From contig DAOTIG010000156.1 of assembly GCA_035448065.1 (NCBI GenBank), forward strand, positions 1-7,270: DNA of 7,270 nt, in the 5' to 3' direction. The notes beneath the pieces were generated by a model that did not search any database, had not been told where the DNA came from, and saw nothing but the letters and a program-made list of their open reading frames with translations. A program made the position numbers and the translations under genes. Source of the stretch: Phosphoribacter sp035448065 (GTDB lineage: Bacteria > Actinomycetota > Actinomycetes > Actinomycetales > Dermatophilaceae). Numbering within the stretch: position 1 is the first letter of the stretch; each line of letters opens with the position of its first letter. Below are positions 1 to 6,343 of the stretch, one piece after another.

Positions 1-1556
1 ATCCGCCCGTCGAAGAGCGTGGGCAGCACGACGGAGGCCGACGGATAGTCGGCGAACCAGGCCGAGCGGAAGACGTCGTACGCGCCGGCGGACTGGCTCG
101 AGCTCACCGTCGCGTAGTAGTCGTCGGTCACCGGCTCGAGCTGCACCTGGAAGCCGGCCCGCTCCCACCCCACCTTGAGCGCGGCATACCCGGCGTCGGC
201 AGCGGGCGAGCTGCGGTAGACGACCCGCACGGGGACCGGGGTCGCGATGCCCGCCGCCGCGAGGACCCCTGCGGCAGCGGCCGGGTCGCCGCTGGGCGGG
301 GTGCCGAAGGGGCTGACCTCGGCATGCCCCGGAACGATGGGGGCCAGCACGGAGAAGGTCGGGCGCAACAACGCGGAGTCCGCTGCCGCGGCATACGCGG
401 TGCGATCCGTGGCCATCGAGAATGCTTGGCGCACAGCCGGATTGGACATGGGGGGCCGCTTGAAGCTGGGCGCGAGGAAGTCGATGTTGCCCGACGAGGG
501 AGTGGTCACTCGAGAGCGGAGCGCCTCGTCGGCACTGAGCTGACCGTAGATCGAGACGGGCAGCTCCGAGATGGCGATCGTCGTGTTGTCCTCGGCCTGG
601 TCGGCGATCCGGCCGACGAGCTGGCCGACCGGGAGCGACTCGCGCACCTCGATCTCATCGGGCAGAGCCCGGCGCAGCAGGTCGGTCGACCGATCCCAGT
701 GGGGGTTGCGCACGAAGGTGCCGCCGGTGCCCGGCTGCCACGGCGACTGGAGCCGGTAGGGGCCGCAGGACAGGACGTCGAAGGTGCCCGCACCGCCGCG
801 ATCGCGATCGGCGCGCGCCGGAGCGAAGACCGGCAGGGCCACGACGTGCGGGAAGTCGGGCACGGCGACCTTGAGCCGGATGGTCAGCGTCGCGCCGGAG
901 CACCCGACCGCGTCGTCGAAGAAGGACTGCCCGGTCTTGTCGTAGGGGCCGGCATAGCCGGGGATGTCGGCGCCCTGGGCGCTCTTGGCGAGCGGGATGT
1001 CGATGAGCAGGATCGGATAGGGAGCGCCGCCGGTGACCTGGTCGCGGGCGAAGGCCCGCGAGATGCCGTAGCGCACGTCCTCGCAGGTGACCGGGCGGTC
1101 GTCCTCCCAGCGGACGTCCGGGCGGATGGTGAAGCGCCAGGTCCGGTGGTCGGTGCTGCTGCCGAGGTCGGTGGCCAGGTCGGGCCGCAGATCGGTTGCC
1201 AGCTGCGACACGCCCTTGGCCGGCGGCAGGTAGCCGGTGAGGGTGCGGGTGAAGAGCCGGACCGCCAGCGCTGACTCGACCCCGCCGTAGAGGCGCTGCG
1301 GGTCCCAGCGCGCCACCGAGCGCTCGCTGAGCAGGTGCAGGGTGCCGCCCGCGCCCGGGACAGCCGGGCTCGATGCCGTCGCGCTCGCCCGCTCGTCGAT
1401 CGGGTCGCGGCTGAGCATCGCGACGACGCCAGCGACGAGCGACACCACGGCGAGCGCCGCGGCATACCGGAGGATGGGGCGACGGCGGCGGACGGGCCGC
1501 GCCTGGTGCCGCGCGCTGCGCGACTCGGGCGCGACCGGGTCGACCGGCTCGGTCAC
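1..1556 (-). CDS. ABC transporter substrate-binding protein, family 5 (peptide/DppA-like), C-terminus cut by window edge
   Basis: Predicted extracytoplasmic binding protein that captures a peptide, nickel or similar solute for an ABC importer. The open frame runs from a GTG (1556-1554) to the window edge, 518 complete codons without a stop. Residues 1-29 are a charged leader with an RRRR run (23-26), 30-48 a hydrophobic segment (RYAAALAVVSLVAGVVAML), then a Ser/Ala/Pro linker and the binding domain from about residue 70. Family-like signatures are WDPQRLY (84-90), the TWRFTIRPDVRWEDDRPVT region (139-157), SCGPYRL (263-269), NPAVRQAFSMATDR (372-385) and FRSAWFADYPS (496-506). There is no cysteine after the hydrophobic segment, so it is not an evident lipoprotein; it may be membrane-anchored or cleaved near ASA (57-59). 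The GTG overlaps the typA TGA as GTGA, and a good Shine-Dalgarno is lacking, which suggests translational coupling. Family assignment is firm; substrate is unknown. No permease or ATPase gene is visible here. Confidence 0.9.
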   Translation of the reverse strand, partial: MTEPVDPVAPESRSARHQARPVRRRRPILRYAAALAVVSLVAGVVAMLSRDPIDERASATASSPAVPGAGGTLHLLSERSVARWDPQRLYGGVESALAVRLFTRTLTGYLPPAKGVSQLATDLRPDLATDLGSSTDHRTWRFTIRPDVRWEDDRPVTCEDVRYGISRAFARDQVTGGAPYPILLIDIPLAKSAQGADIPGYAGPYDKTGQSFFDDAVGCSGATLTIRLKVAVPDFPHVVALPVFAPARADRDRGGAGTFDVLSCGPYRLQSPWQPGTGGTFVRNPHWDRSTDLLRRALPDEIEVRESLPVGQLVGRIADQAEDNTTIAISELPVSIYGQLSADEALRSRVTTPSSGNIDFLAPSFKRPPMSNPAVRQAFSMATDRTAYAAAADSALLRPTFSVLAPIVPGHAEVSPFGTPPSGDPAAAAGVLAAAGIATPVPVRVVYRSSPAADAGYAALKVGWERAGFQVQLEPVTDDYYATVSSSQSAGAYDVFRSAWFADYPSASVVLPTLFDGR

Positions 1557-3475
1557 GCCTCTGACTTGGCCGCGTTGCGAGCCCGGGAGGCGGCCCGGCC
1601 CCGCTCGACCTGGTCGAGGACGACCTTGCGCAGCCGCACCGCCTCGGGAGTGACCTCGACACACTCGTCCTCGCGGCAGAACTCGAGGCACTGCTCGAGC
1701 GAGAGCCGGCGCGGGGGGACGAGCCGCTCGAGCACCTCGGCGGTCGAGGAGCGCACGTTGGTGAGCTTCTTCTCCTTGGTGATGTTGACGTCCATGTCGT
1801 CGGCGCGGGAGTTCTCGCCGACGATCATGCCCTCGTAGACCTCGGTGGTCGGCTCCACCAGGAGCGTCCCGCGCTCCTGCAGGTTGAACATGGCGTATGA
1901 CGTGGCGACACCCGAGCGGTCGGCCACCAGGGAGCCGGTCAAGCGGGTGACGATTGCGCCGGCCCACGGCTCGTAGCCGTGGAAGACGTGGTGGGCGATG
2001 CCGGTTCCCCTTGTCTCGGTGAGGAATTCGGTGCGGAACCCGATCAGGCCGCGGGAGGGGACGAGGAATTCCATCCGCACCCAGCCGGTGCCGTGGTTGG
2101 TCATCTGCGTCATCCGGCCCTTGCGCTGAGCCAGCACCTGGGTGATCGTGCCGAGGAACTCCTCGGGAGCGTCGATGGTCAGCTGTTCGACGGGCTCGTG
2201 CACCTTGCCGTCGACCTCGCGGGTGACGACCTGCGGCTTGCCCACGGTCAACTCATAGCCCTCGCGGCGCATCTGCTCGACGAGGATCGCCAGCGCCAGT
2301 TCGCCACGGCCCTGGACCTCCCAGGCGTCCGGCCGCTCGGTCGGGAGCACCCGAAGTGACACATTGCCGACGAGTTCGCGGTCGAGCCGGTCCTTGACGA
2401 GCCGGGCGGTGACCTTGGCGCCGCGAACCCGGCCGGCCATCGGCGAGGTGTTGGTGCCGATGAGCATGGAGATGGCCGGCTCGTCGACGGTGATCAACGG
2501 CAGCGGCCGCGGGTCGTCGGGGTCGGTGAGCGTGTCGCCGATCATGATCTCGGGAATGCCCGCGATGGCGATGATGTCGCCCGGGCCGGCGGAGTCGACC
2601 GGCTTGCGTTCGAGCGCCTCGGTCATGAGCAGTTCGGTGATCTTGACCTTCTGGACCGAGCCGTCATGACGGCACCAGGCGACCTGCTGCCCCTTGCTGA
2701 TCCGCCCGTTGTGGACCCGCAACAGCGCAAGCCGGCCGAGGAAGTTGGAGGCGTCGAGGTTGGTGACGTGGGCCTGCAGCGGCAAGCCGTCGTCATACTG
2801 CGGCGCCGGAATCGTCGACAGGATCGTCGCGAACAGCGGCTCGAGGTCCTCGCTGTCGGGCAGCTCGCCGTCCGCCGGGCGGGTCAGCGACGCGCGGCCC
2901 GCCTTGGCCGAGGCGTAGACGATCGGGAAGTCGAGAACGTGCTCGGCGTTGCCGCCGTCCTCCATCAGGTCCATGAACAGCTCGTAGACCTCGTCGACGA
3001 CCTCGGCGATCCGGGCGTCGGGGCGGTCGACCTTGTTGATGGCGAGGACGACGGGGAGCTTGGCGTTGAGCGCCTTGCGCAGCACGAAGCGGGTCTGCGG
3101 CAGCGGGCCCTCGGAGGCGTCGACGAGCAGGACGACGCCGTCGACCATGGACAGGCCGCGCTCGACCTCACCGCCGAAGTCGGCGTGCCCGGGGGTGTCG
3201 ATGATGTTGATCGTCACGCCGTCGGGGTGGCCGGCGGCGACGGCCGAGGGGCCGTTGTAGTGGATCGCGGTGTTCTTGGCGAGGATCGTGATGCCCTTCT
3301 CGCGCTCGAGGTCACCGGAGTCCATGACCCGCTCGGCAATGTGTCCGCTCTCGGCCTGGTGTGCGGTGAACGCTCCGCCTTGCAGCAGCATCTTGTCGAC
3401 GAGGGTGGTCTTGCCGTGGTCGACGTGGGCGACGATGGCGACGTTGCGGATGTCGGTGCGGTGCTGCATGGGCAT
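1553..3475 (-). CDS. typA: Ribosome-associated translational GTPase TypA/BipA
   Basis: TypA/BipA is an EF-G-like GTPase that binds the 70S ribosome and helps ribosome assembly and growth under stress, acting in the cytoplasm. All G motifs are visible, numbered from the chosen start: G1 AHVDHGKTT (16-24), G2 region REKGITI (58-64), G3 DTPGHAD (93-99), G4 NKVDR (147-151), G5 SAK (189-191). Domain II/III and the C-terminal family-specific part follow, including GRGELALAILVEQMRREGYE and SRGLIGFRTEF. The length of 640 residues is usual for actinobacterial members, and a short insertion (YNGPSAVAAGHPDG) before G3 fits that clade. The frame is open further upstream to 3583, but that stretch overlaps the Nudix gene and is not TypA-like. 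ATG 3475 lies 13 bases after the Nudix stop; ATG 3469 (MQHRTD) is an equally possible start. Only a weak GAGAG precedes it. The stop overlaps the start of the downstream binding protein. Confidence 0.97.
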   Translation of the reverse strand: MPMQHRTDIRNVAIVAHVDHGKTTLVDKMLLQGGAFTAHQAESGHIAERVMDSGDLEREKGITILAKNTAIHYNGPSAVAAGHPDGVTINIIDTPGHADFGGEVERGLSMVDGVVLLVDASEGPLPQTRFVLRKALNAKLPVVLAINKVDRPDARIAEVVDEVYELFMDLMEDGGNAEHVLDFPIVYASAKAGRASLTRPADGELPDSEDLEPLFATILSTIPAPQYDDGLPLQAHVTNLDASNFLGRLALLRVHNGRISKGQQVAWCRHDGSVQKVKITELLMTEALERKPVDSAGPGDIIAIAGIPEIMIGDTLTDPDDPRPLPLITVDEPAISMLIGTNTSPMAGRVRGAKVTARLVKDRLDRELVGNVSLRVLPTERPDAWEVQGRGELALAILVEQMRREGYELTVGKPQVVTREVDGKVHEPVEQLTIDAPEEFLGTITQVLAQRKGRMTQMTNHGTGWVRMEFLVPSRGLIGFRTEFLTETRGTGIAHHVFHGYEPWAGAIVTRLTGSLVADRSGVATSYAMFNLQERGTLLVEPTTEVYEGMIVGENSRADDMDVNITKEKKLTNVRSSTAEVLERLVPPRRLSLEQCLEFCREDECVEVTPEAVRLRKVVLDQVERGRAASRARNAAKSEA

Positions 3476-3488
3476 GAGGGACAGTCTC

Positions 3489-4001
<513 letters not shown>

Positions 4002-4092
4002 ACCGGAGAGCCTGGCATGGCCGACCGGGTAGGCGGTGCCGGACGAGGGAGGGATGGATCCGGACTTACTCACCAACCGTGGTATGCGGCAT

Positions 4093-4311
4093 TCAGCGTC
4101 CGGGCGCTGCTGCCGCCGGTCCGGCTGCCCACTCGCGGCAGGCGGCGGCATCCGCCTGTCGTCGACGCCGGTCCAGGGCCCCACTGGCGCGCGCCAGCTC
4201 AAGCGCCCCCTCAAGCCAGGTCAGCCGCTGCGCGGGAGTCATCGCCGCACGCGCGGCGACGGCGGCCGAGCCGTCGCTCGTGCCACTCCAGTCCTCGGCT
4301 CGGTCAGCCAT
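4093..4311 (-). CDS. Small hypothetical protein (72 aa) paired with the nucleotidyltransferase
   Basis: A 72-residue protein of unknown function. Its most structured part is the middle, MTPAQRLTWLEGALELARAS (24-43), which looks like two amphipathic helices. It is followed by a basic run RRRR (48-51) and an Ala-rich, poorly conserved-looking tail ending AAAAPGR. From memory, small proteins with a similar QRLxWLExAL core are found next to nucleotidyltransferase genes in actinobacteria; this needs a search. Its ATG (4311-4309) overlaps by eight bases the stop (TGA, 4306-4304) that would end the nucleotidyltransferase frame if the upstream TAG were absent. That is the arrangement expected of an ancestral translationally coupled gene pair. 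A weak GAGAG precedes the start by only two bases. With the TAG in place, ribosomes terminate about 65 bases upstream, so coupling may be lost. It may be a regulator or partner (for example an antitoxin); that is inference. Confidence 0.62.
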   Translation of the reverse strand: MADRAEDWSGTSDGSAAVAARAAMTPAQRLTWLEGALELARASGALDRRRRQADAAACREWAAGPAAAAPGR

Positions 4312-4375
4312 CGCTCTCGAGGATACGCGTCAAGGCGTCGACATCGGCCAGATCTTGCGGCCGGGCCGCGATCCG
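4304..4375 (-). pseudogene. Residual C-terminal tail of the nucleotidyltransferase, beyond an in-frame TAG
   Basis: Directly after the TAG (4378-4376), the nucleotidyltransferase frame continues for 23 codons (RIAARPQDLADVDALTRIL, then ESDG) to a TGA at 4306-4304. The GRPQDLxDVxxL-like pattern is what this family usually has right after the xxEDLxxMK segment. The TAG therefore looks like a single-base change of an ancestral lysine codon (AAG to TAG) in an ...VTM-K-RIAARPQDL... context. The tail keeps coding sense and ends eight bases into the next gene, consistent with a recent nonsense mutation, suppression or readthrough, or a sequencing error. It is listed as a remnant because no start allows separate translation. 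Confidence 0.65.
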
Positions 4376-4801
4376 CTACATCGTCACCAGGTCCTCGATC
4401 GACGCCACCCGCACCGCGACGTCCCCCAAGTTCAGCCAGTCAGCGCGAGCGTCGAGGTCGGCGAAGGGAATCGGTGGATCGGCGAAGAGGTCCACCTCCC
4501 TGGTCGAGTCCGCCGGATCGACCATGGTGAAGGCCACCAAGTGTCGGCCCTCCACCCACCCCTGTCGAACGGTCGGATTGGCGAAGTCGGCAGGATCGAC
4601 CGGCAGCCGAGCCTGCAGTCCGATAGCAAGCAGAGTGTCTACTGCGAGACGTGCGTTGTAGCCGGCGAGGTCGAGCACGAGATCGAGATCGACGGTCATC
4701 CGCGGATGGCCCCGCAACACCACTGCCACGCCACCGACGACGACATAGCGGACGCCAGCCTCGTTGAGGGCTGCCAGGGTCTCGCGGATCGGATGGCTCA
4801 C
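4376..4801 (-). CDS. Nucleotidyltransferase, AbiEii/MNT-like, truncated by in-frame TAG
   Basis: A 141-residue protein with a minimal DNA polymerase beta-type nucleotidyltransferase fold. Such proteins transfer NMP groups to RNA or protein targets and often serve as toxin or antitoxin components. Visible signatures are VVVGGVAVVLRGHPRMTVDLD: the GG motif at 23-24, the R-x-T-x-D-x-D type metal-binding pair D38/D40, and a possible third acidic residue in TREVDLFAD (E102/D104). The catalytic core is thus intact. The start is GTG 4801-4799, overlapping the argF stop as GTGA; the protein then begins SHPIRETLAALNEAGV, matching the usual N-terminus of this family. The frame is open further upstream but only antisense-like shadow sequence is encoded there. 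The gene ends at TAG 4378-4376 just after SIEDLVTM, where homologues normally continue, so it appears to lack about 23 residues. No HEPN or AbiEi partner is present; a 72-aa gene follows. Biological role is unknown. Confidence 0.8.
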   Translation of the reverse strand: MSHPIRETLAALNEAGVRYVVVGGVAVVLRGHPRMTVDLDLVLDLAGYNARLAVDTLLAIGLQARLPVDPADFANPTVRQGWVEGRHLVAFTMVDPADSTREVDLFADPPIPFADLDARADWLNLGDVAVRVASIEDLVTM

Positions 4802-5808
4802 CCGGCCCCGCCAGCCCCGCCCAAGGTCGCCGCGAGCACCGCCTTGACGGTGTGCATCCGGTTCTCGCTCTGGTCGAAGACGATCGAGGCGGCCGACTCG
4901 AAGACCTCGTCGGTGACCTCCATCTCGGTGATCCCGAAGTCCTTGAAGATCCGCTGCCCCACAGCGGTGTTGAGGTCGTGGAAGGACGGGAGGCAGTGCA
5001 TGAAGCGGACGTCCGGGTTGCCGGTCGAGCGCAGCACGTCGGTCGTCACCTGGTAGGGCGAGAGCAAGCCGATCCGCTCGCCCCACACCTGCTCGGACTC
5101 GCCCATCGACACCCAGACGTCGGTGTGCACGAAGTCGACGCCATCGACGCCGGCATCGAGGTCCTCGGTGATCGTGACGCGGGCGCCGGTCGTGGCGGCG
5201 ATCCGCTCGGCGTGCGCGATGACGTCGGGCATCGGCCAGAGCATGCGCGGTGCGACGATCCGCACGTCCATGCCGCTCATCGCGCCGGCGACGAGCAGCG
5301 AGTTGCCCATGTTGTATCGGGCATCGCCGACGAAGGCGTAGGAGATCGCGTCGGCCGGCTTGCTCGTGTGCTCGGTCATCGTGACGATGTCGCACAGCGA
5401 CTGGGTGGGGTGCCACAGGTCGGTGAGGCCGTTGTAGACCGGCACGCCCGCGTGCTCGGCCAGCGTCTCACAGTCGGCGTGATAGGTGCCGCGGAACTCG
5501 ATCCCGTCGTAGAGCCGGCCGAGCACTCGCGCGGTGTCCTTGATCGACTCCTTGTGGCCCAGCTGGCTGCCGTGCGGGTCGAGATACGTCAACTGCGCGC
5601 CGAGGTGGTATGCCGCGACCTCGAAGGCGCAGCGGGTGCGGGTGGAGGTCTTCTCGAAGATCAGCGCGATGGTCCGGCCGTCGAGCAGGCGCTGCTCGCG
5701 CCCCTCTCGCCGCGCAGCCTTGAGCTCGCCGGTCAGGTCGACCAATCCCATCCATTCCTCGGGGGTGAAGTCGATCTCCTTGACGAAGTGCCGGTTGCGC
5801 AGATCCAT
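4798..5808 (-). CDS. argF: Ornithine carbamoyltransferase (ArcB/ArgI sequence type)
   Basis: Catalyses carbamoyl phosphate plus ornithine to citrulline plus phosphate in the cytoplasm, or the reverse phosphorolysis in the arginine deiminase pathway. The 336-residue frame is complete. The carbamoyl-phosphate loop KTSTRTR (53-59), GSQLGHKESIKDTARVLGR (80-98), HPTQ (133-136), FVGDARYNMGNS (159-170), TDVWVSMGE (229-237) and the ornithine-side HCLP (271-274) are all present, ending FDQSENRMHTVKAVLAATL. The length and the GHKESIKDTARVLGR segment match the ~335-residue ArcB/ArgI group and differ from the ~310-residue anabolic ArgF usual in actinobacterial arginine operons. A catabolic or special role is therefore plausible, though direction cannot be read from sequence. 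No other arginine gene is in the window; a COG2403 protein and a small barrel-like protein precede it. Start ATG 5808 has no clear Shine-Dalgarno and may be leaderless. The stop overlaps the nucleotidyltransferase start. Confidence 0.95.
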   Translation of the reverse strand: MDLRNRHFVKEIDFTPEEWMGLVDLTGELKAARREGREQRLLDGRTIALIFEKTSTRTRCAFEVAAYHLGAQLTYLDPHGSQLGHKESIKDTARVLGRLYDGIEFRGTYHADCETLAEHAGVPVYNGLTDLWHPTQSLCDIVTMTEHTSKPADAISYAFVGDARYNMGNSLLVAGAMSGMDVRIVAPRMLWPMPDVIAHAERIAATTGARVTITEDLDAGVDGVDFVHTDVWVSMGESEQVWGERIGLLSPYQVTTDVLRSTGNPDVRFMHCLPSFHDLNTAVGQRIFKDFGITEMEVTDEVFESAASIVFDQSENRMHTVKAVLAATLGGAGGAG

Positions 5809-5815
5809 GTCCGCA

Positions 5816-5821
5816 AGCCTA
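5816..5821 (-). promoter_or_regulatory. Possible -10 element of a leaderless argF promoter
   Basis: TAGGCT on the minus strand fits the actinobacterial TANNNT -10 pattern and ends seven bases before the A of the argF ATG. Transcription could thus begin at the start codon itself, which would explain the missing Shine-Dalgarno. No recognisable -35 lies at the expected distance, so this is tentative. Confidence 0.3.
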
Positions 5822-5835
5822 GGGCTCGACCGGAT

Positions 5836-5858
5836 GCCGCAGACGGGCCACCTGCGGC
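5836..5858. promoter_or_regulatory. Perfect 7-bp inverted repeat upstream of argF (candidate operator or hairpin)
   Basis: GCCGCAG (5836-5842) and CTGCGGC (5852-5858) are perfect inverted copies around a 9-base centre (5843-5851). The dyad lies 28-50 bases before the argF start and covers where a -35 would sit for the TAGGCT element. It could be a repressor operator or an RNA hairpin. An alternative overlapping stem GGGCC/GGCCC (5845-5849/5856-5860) also exists. There is no following T-run on the minus strand, which argues against an ordinary terminator. It does not obviously resemble an ArgR box, which is AT-rich. Confidence 0.35.
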
Positions 5859-5864
5859 CCTGGT

Positions 5865-5921
5865 GGTGGTCCGCTCGGCGTGCGGTGGTCCGGTCGGCGT
5901 GCGGTGGTCCGCTTGGCGAGG
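5865..5921. repeat. Three-copy 19-bp tandem repeat in the argF upstream gap
   Basis: The unit GGTGGTCCGCTCGGCGTGC begins at 5865, repeats at 5884 with one difference (C to G at 5893), and repeats again at 5903 in degenerate form (GGTGGTCCGCTTGGCGAGG). The array ends just short of the stop codon of the preceding gene (TAG 5929-5927) and lies upstream of the dyad and argF. It may be slippage-derived spacer DNA or a repeated regulator-binding site. Confidence 0.75.
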
Positions 5922-5926
5922 CAGAC

Positions 5927-6343
5927 CTAGCGGAAGGCCCGCCAGGTGATCGACGCAGCCGGCTGGCGGCTCGGCGAGCGTCGGCCGAGGTCGGCGAGCG
6001 CGGTCACCCCGGGCGCGGCCGGGTCGCGCAGGTCGGCCTCGCCCCAGCGCCGCACCCGGGGCGGCTCGGCGAGCAGGGCGTGCCAGCGCTCGAGGTAGCC
6101 GCGCATCACCGGGTCGCCCGCGACCCGGTCGTCGTCGCGCTCGTAGTCGACCCGCTCGGCATACTCGATGACCTCACGGAAGCGGTCGGGATCGTCGAGG
6201 TCCCAGAGCAGGCGCACCCGGATGCCGCCGGGCTGCTCGTAGTAGCCGCGGGCCTCGCGCAGGAAGTCCTCGAGCTGGCGGCGGCAGCCCGGGGGCACGC
6301 GGCCCTCGAGCACGACGATCACCTCGGGTCGTTTGCGGCTCAT
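5927..6343 (-). CDS. Small conserved-looking protein, possible dimeric alpha/beta-barrel (ABM-like)
   Basis: A 138-residue protein I do not recognise with certainty. It has a beta-alpha-beta start (EVIVVLEGRVPPGCRRQLED, 7-26), then YYEQPGGIRVRLLWDLDDP (34-52), FREVIEYAERVDYERDDDRV (55-74) and MRGYLERWHALLAEPP (80-95). The order, a short strand, a helix with a glycine or proline turn, a GGxRVRLL strand and an xEVIEYxxxxxYxxDxxR segment, resembles antibiotic biosynthesis monooxygenase-like (ABM) and related dimeric alpha/beta-barrel domains. That is a fold-level guess, not a function. Residues 96-138 form an Arg/Pro/Ala-rich tail with little recognisable structure. Its ATG overlaps the COG2403 stop as ATGA, with a strong GGAGG seven bases upstream, so the two are surely co-transcribed and probably coupled. 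The 118-base gap before argF holds repeats and a dyad. A regulatory, sensing or substrate-shielding role beside the GTPase is conceivable but unsupported. Confidence 0.75.
   Translation of the reverse strand: MSRKRPEVIVVLEGRVPPGCRRQLEDFLREARGYYEQPGGIRVRLLWDLDDPDRFREVIEYAERVDYERDDDRVAGDPVMRGYLERWHALLAEPPRVRRWGEADLRDPAAPGVTALADLGRRSPSRQPAASITWRAFR

Noticed and set aside
324..1274. Long plus-strand open frame opposite the binding protein
   Set aside because: It encodes low-complexity Arg/Gly/Ala/Val/Asp sequence mirroring codon bias of the real minus-strand gene; no family features.
655..1662. Minus-strand open frame starting with ATG near 1662
   Set aside because: Arg/Pro-rich shadow in another phase; the true frame starts at GTG 1556 and matches the solute-binding family.
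4002..4092. Promoter or terminator in the gap before the Nudix gene
   Set aside because: TTGGTG-like and TANNNT-like words are present but not at workable spacing, and no stem with a T-run is seen.
4376..4801. Nucleotidyltransferase as foreign DNA by base composition
   Set aside because: Sixty-base blocks counted by eye gave about 62-67% GC, close to a block in argF, so composition does not mark it as transferred.
5836..5860. Rho-independent terminator between the small gene and argF
   Set aside because: The stem is good but no T-run follows on the minus strand.
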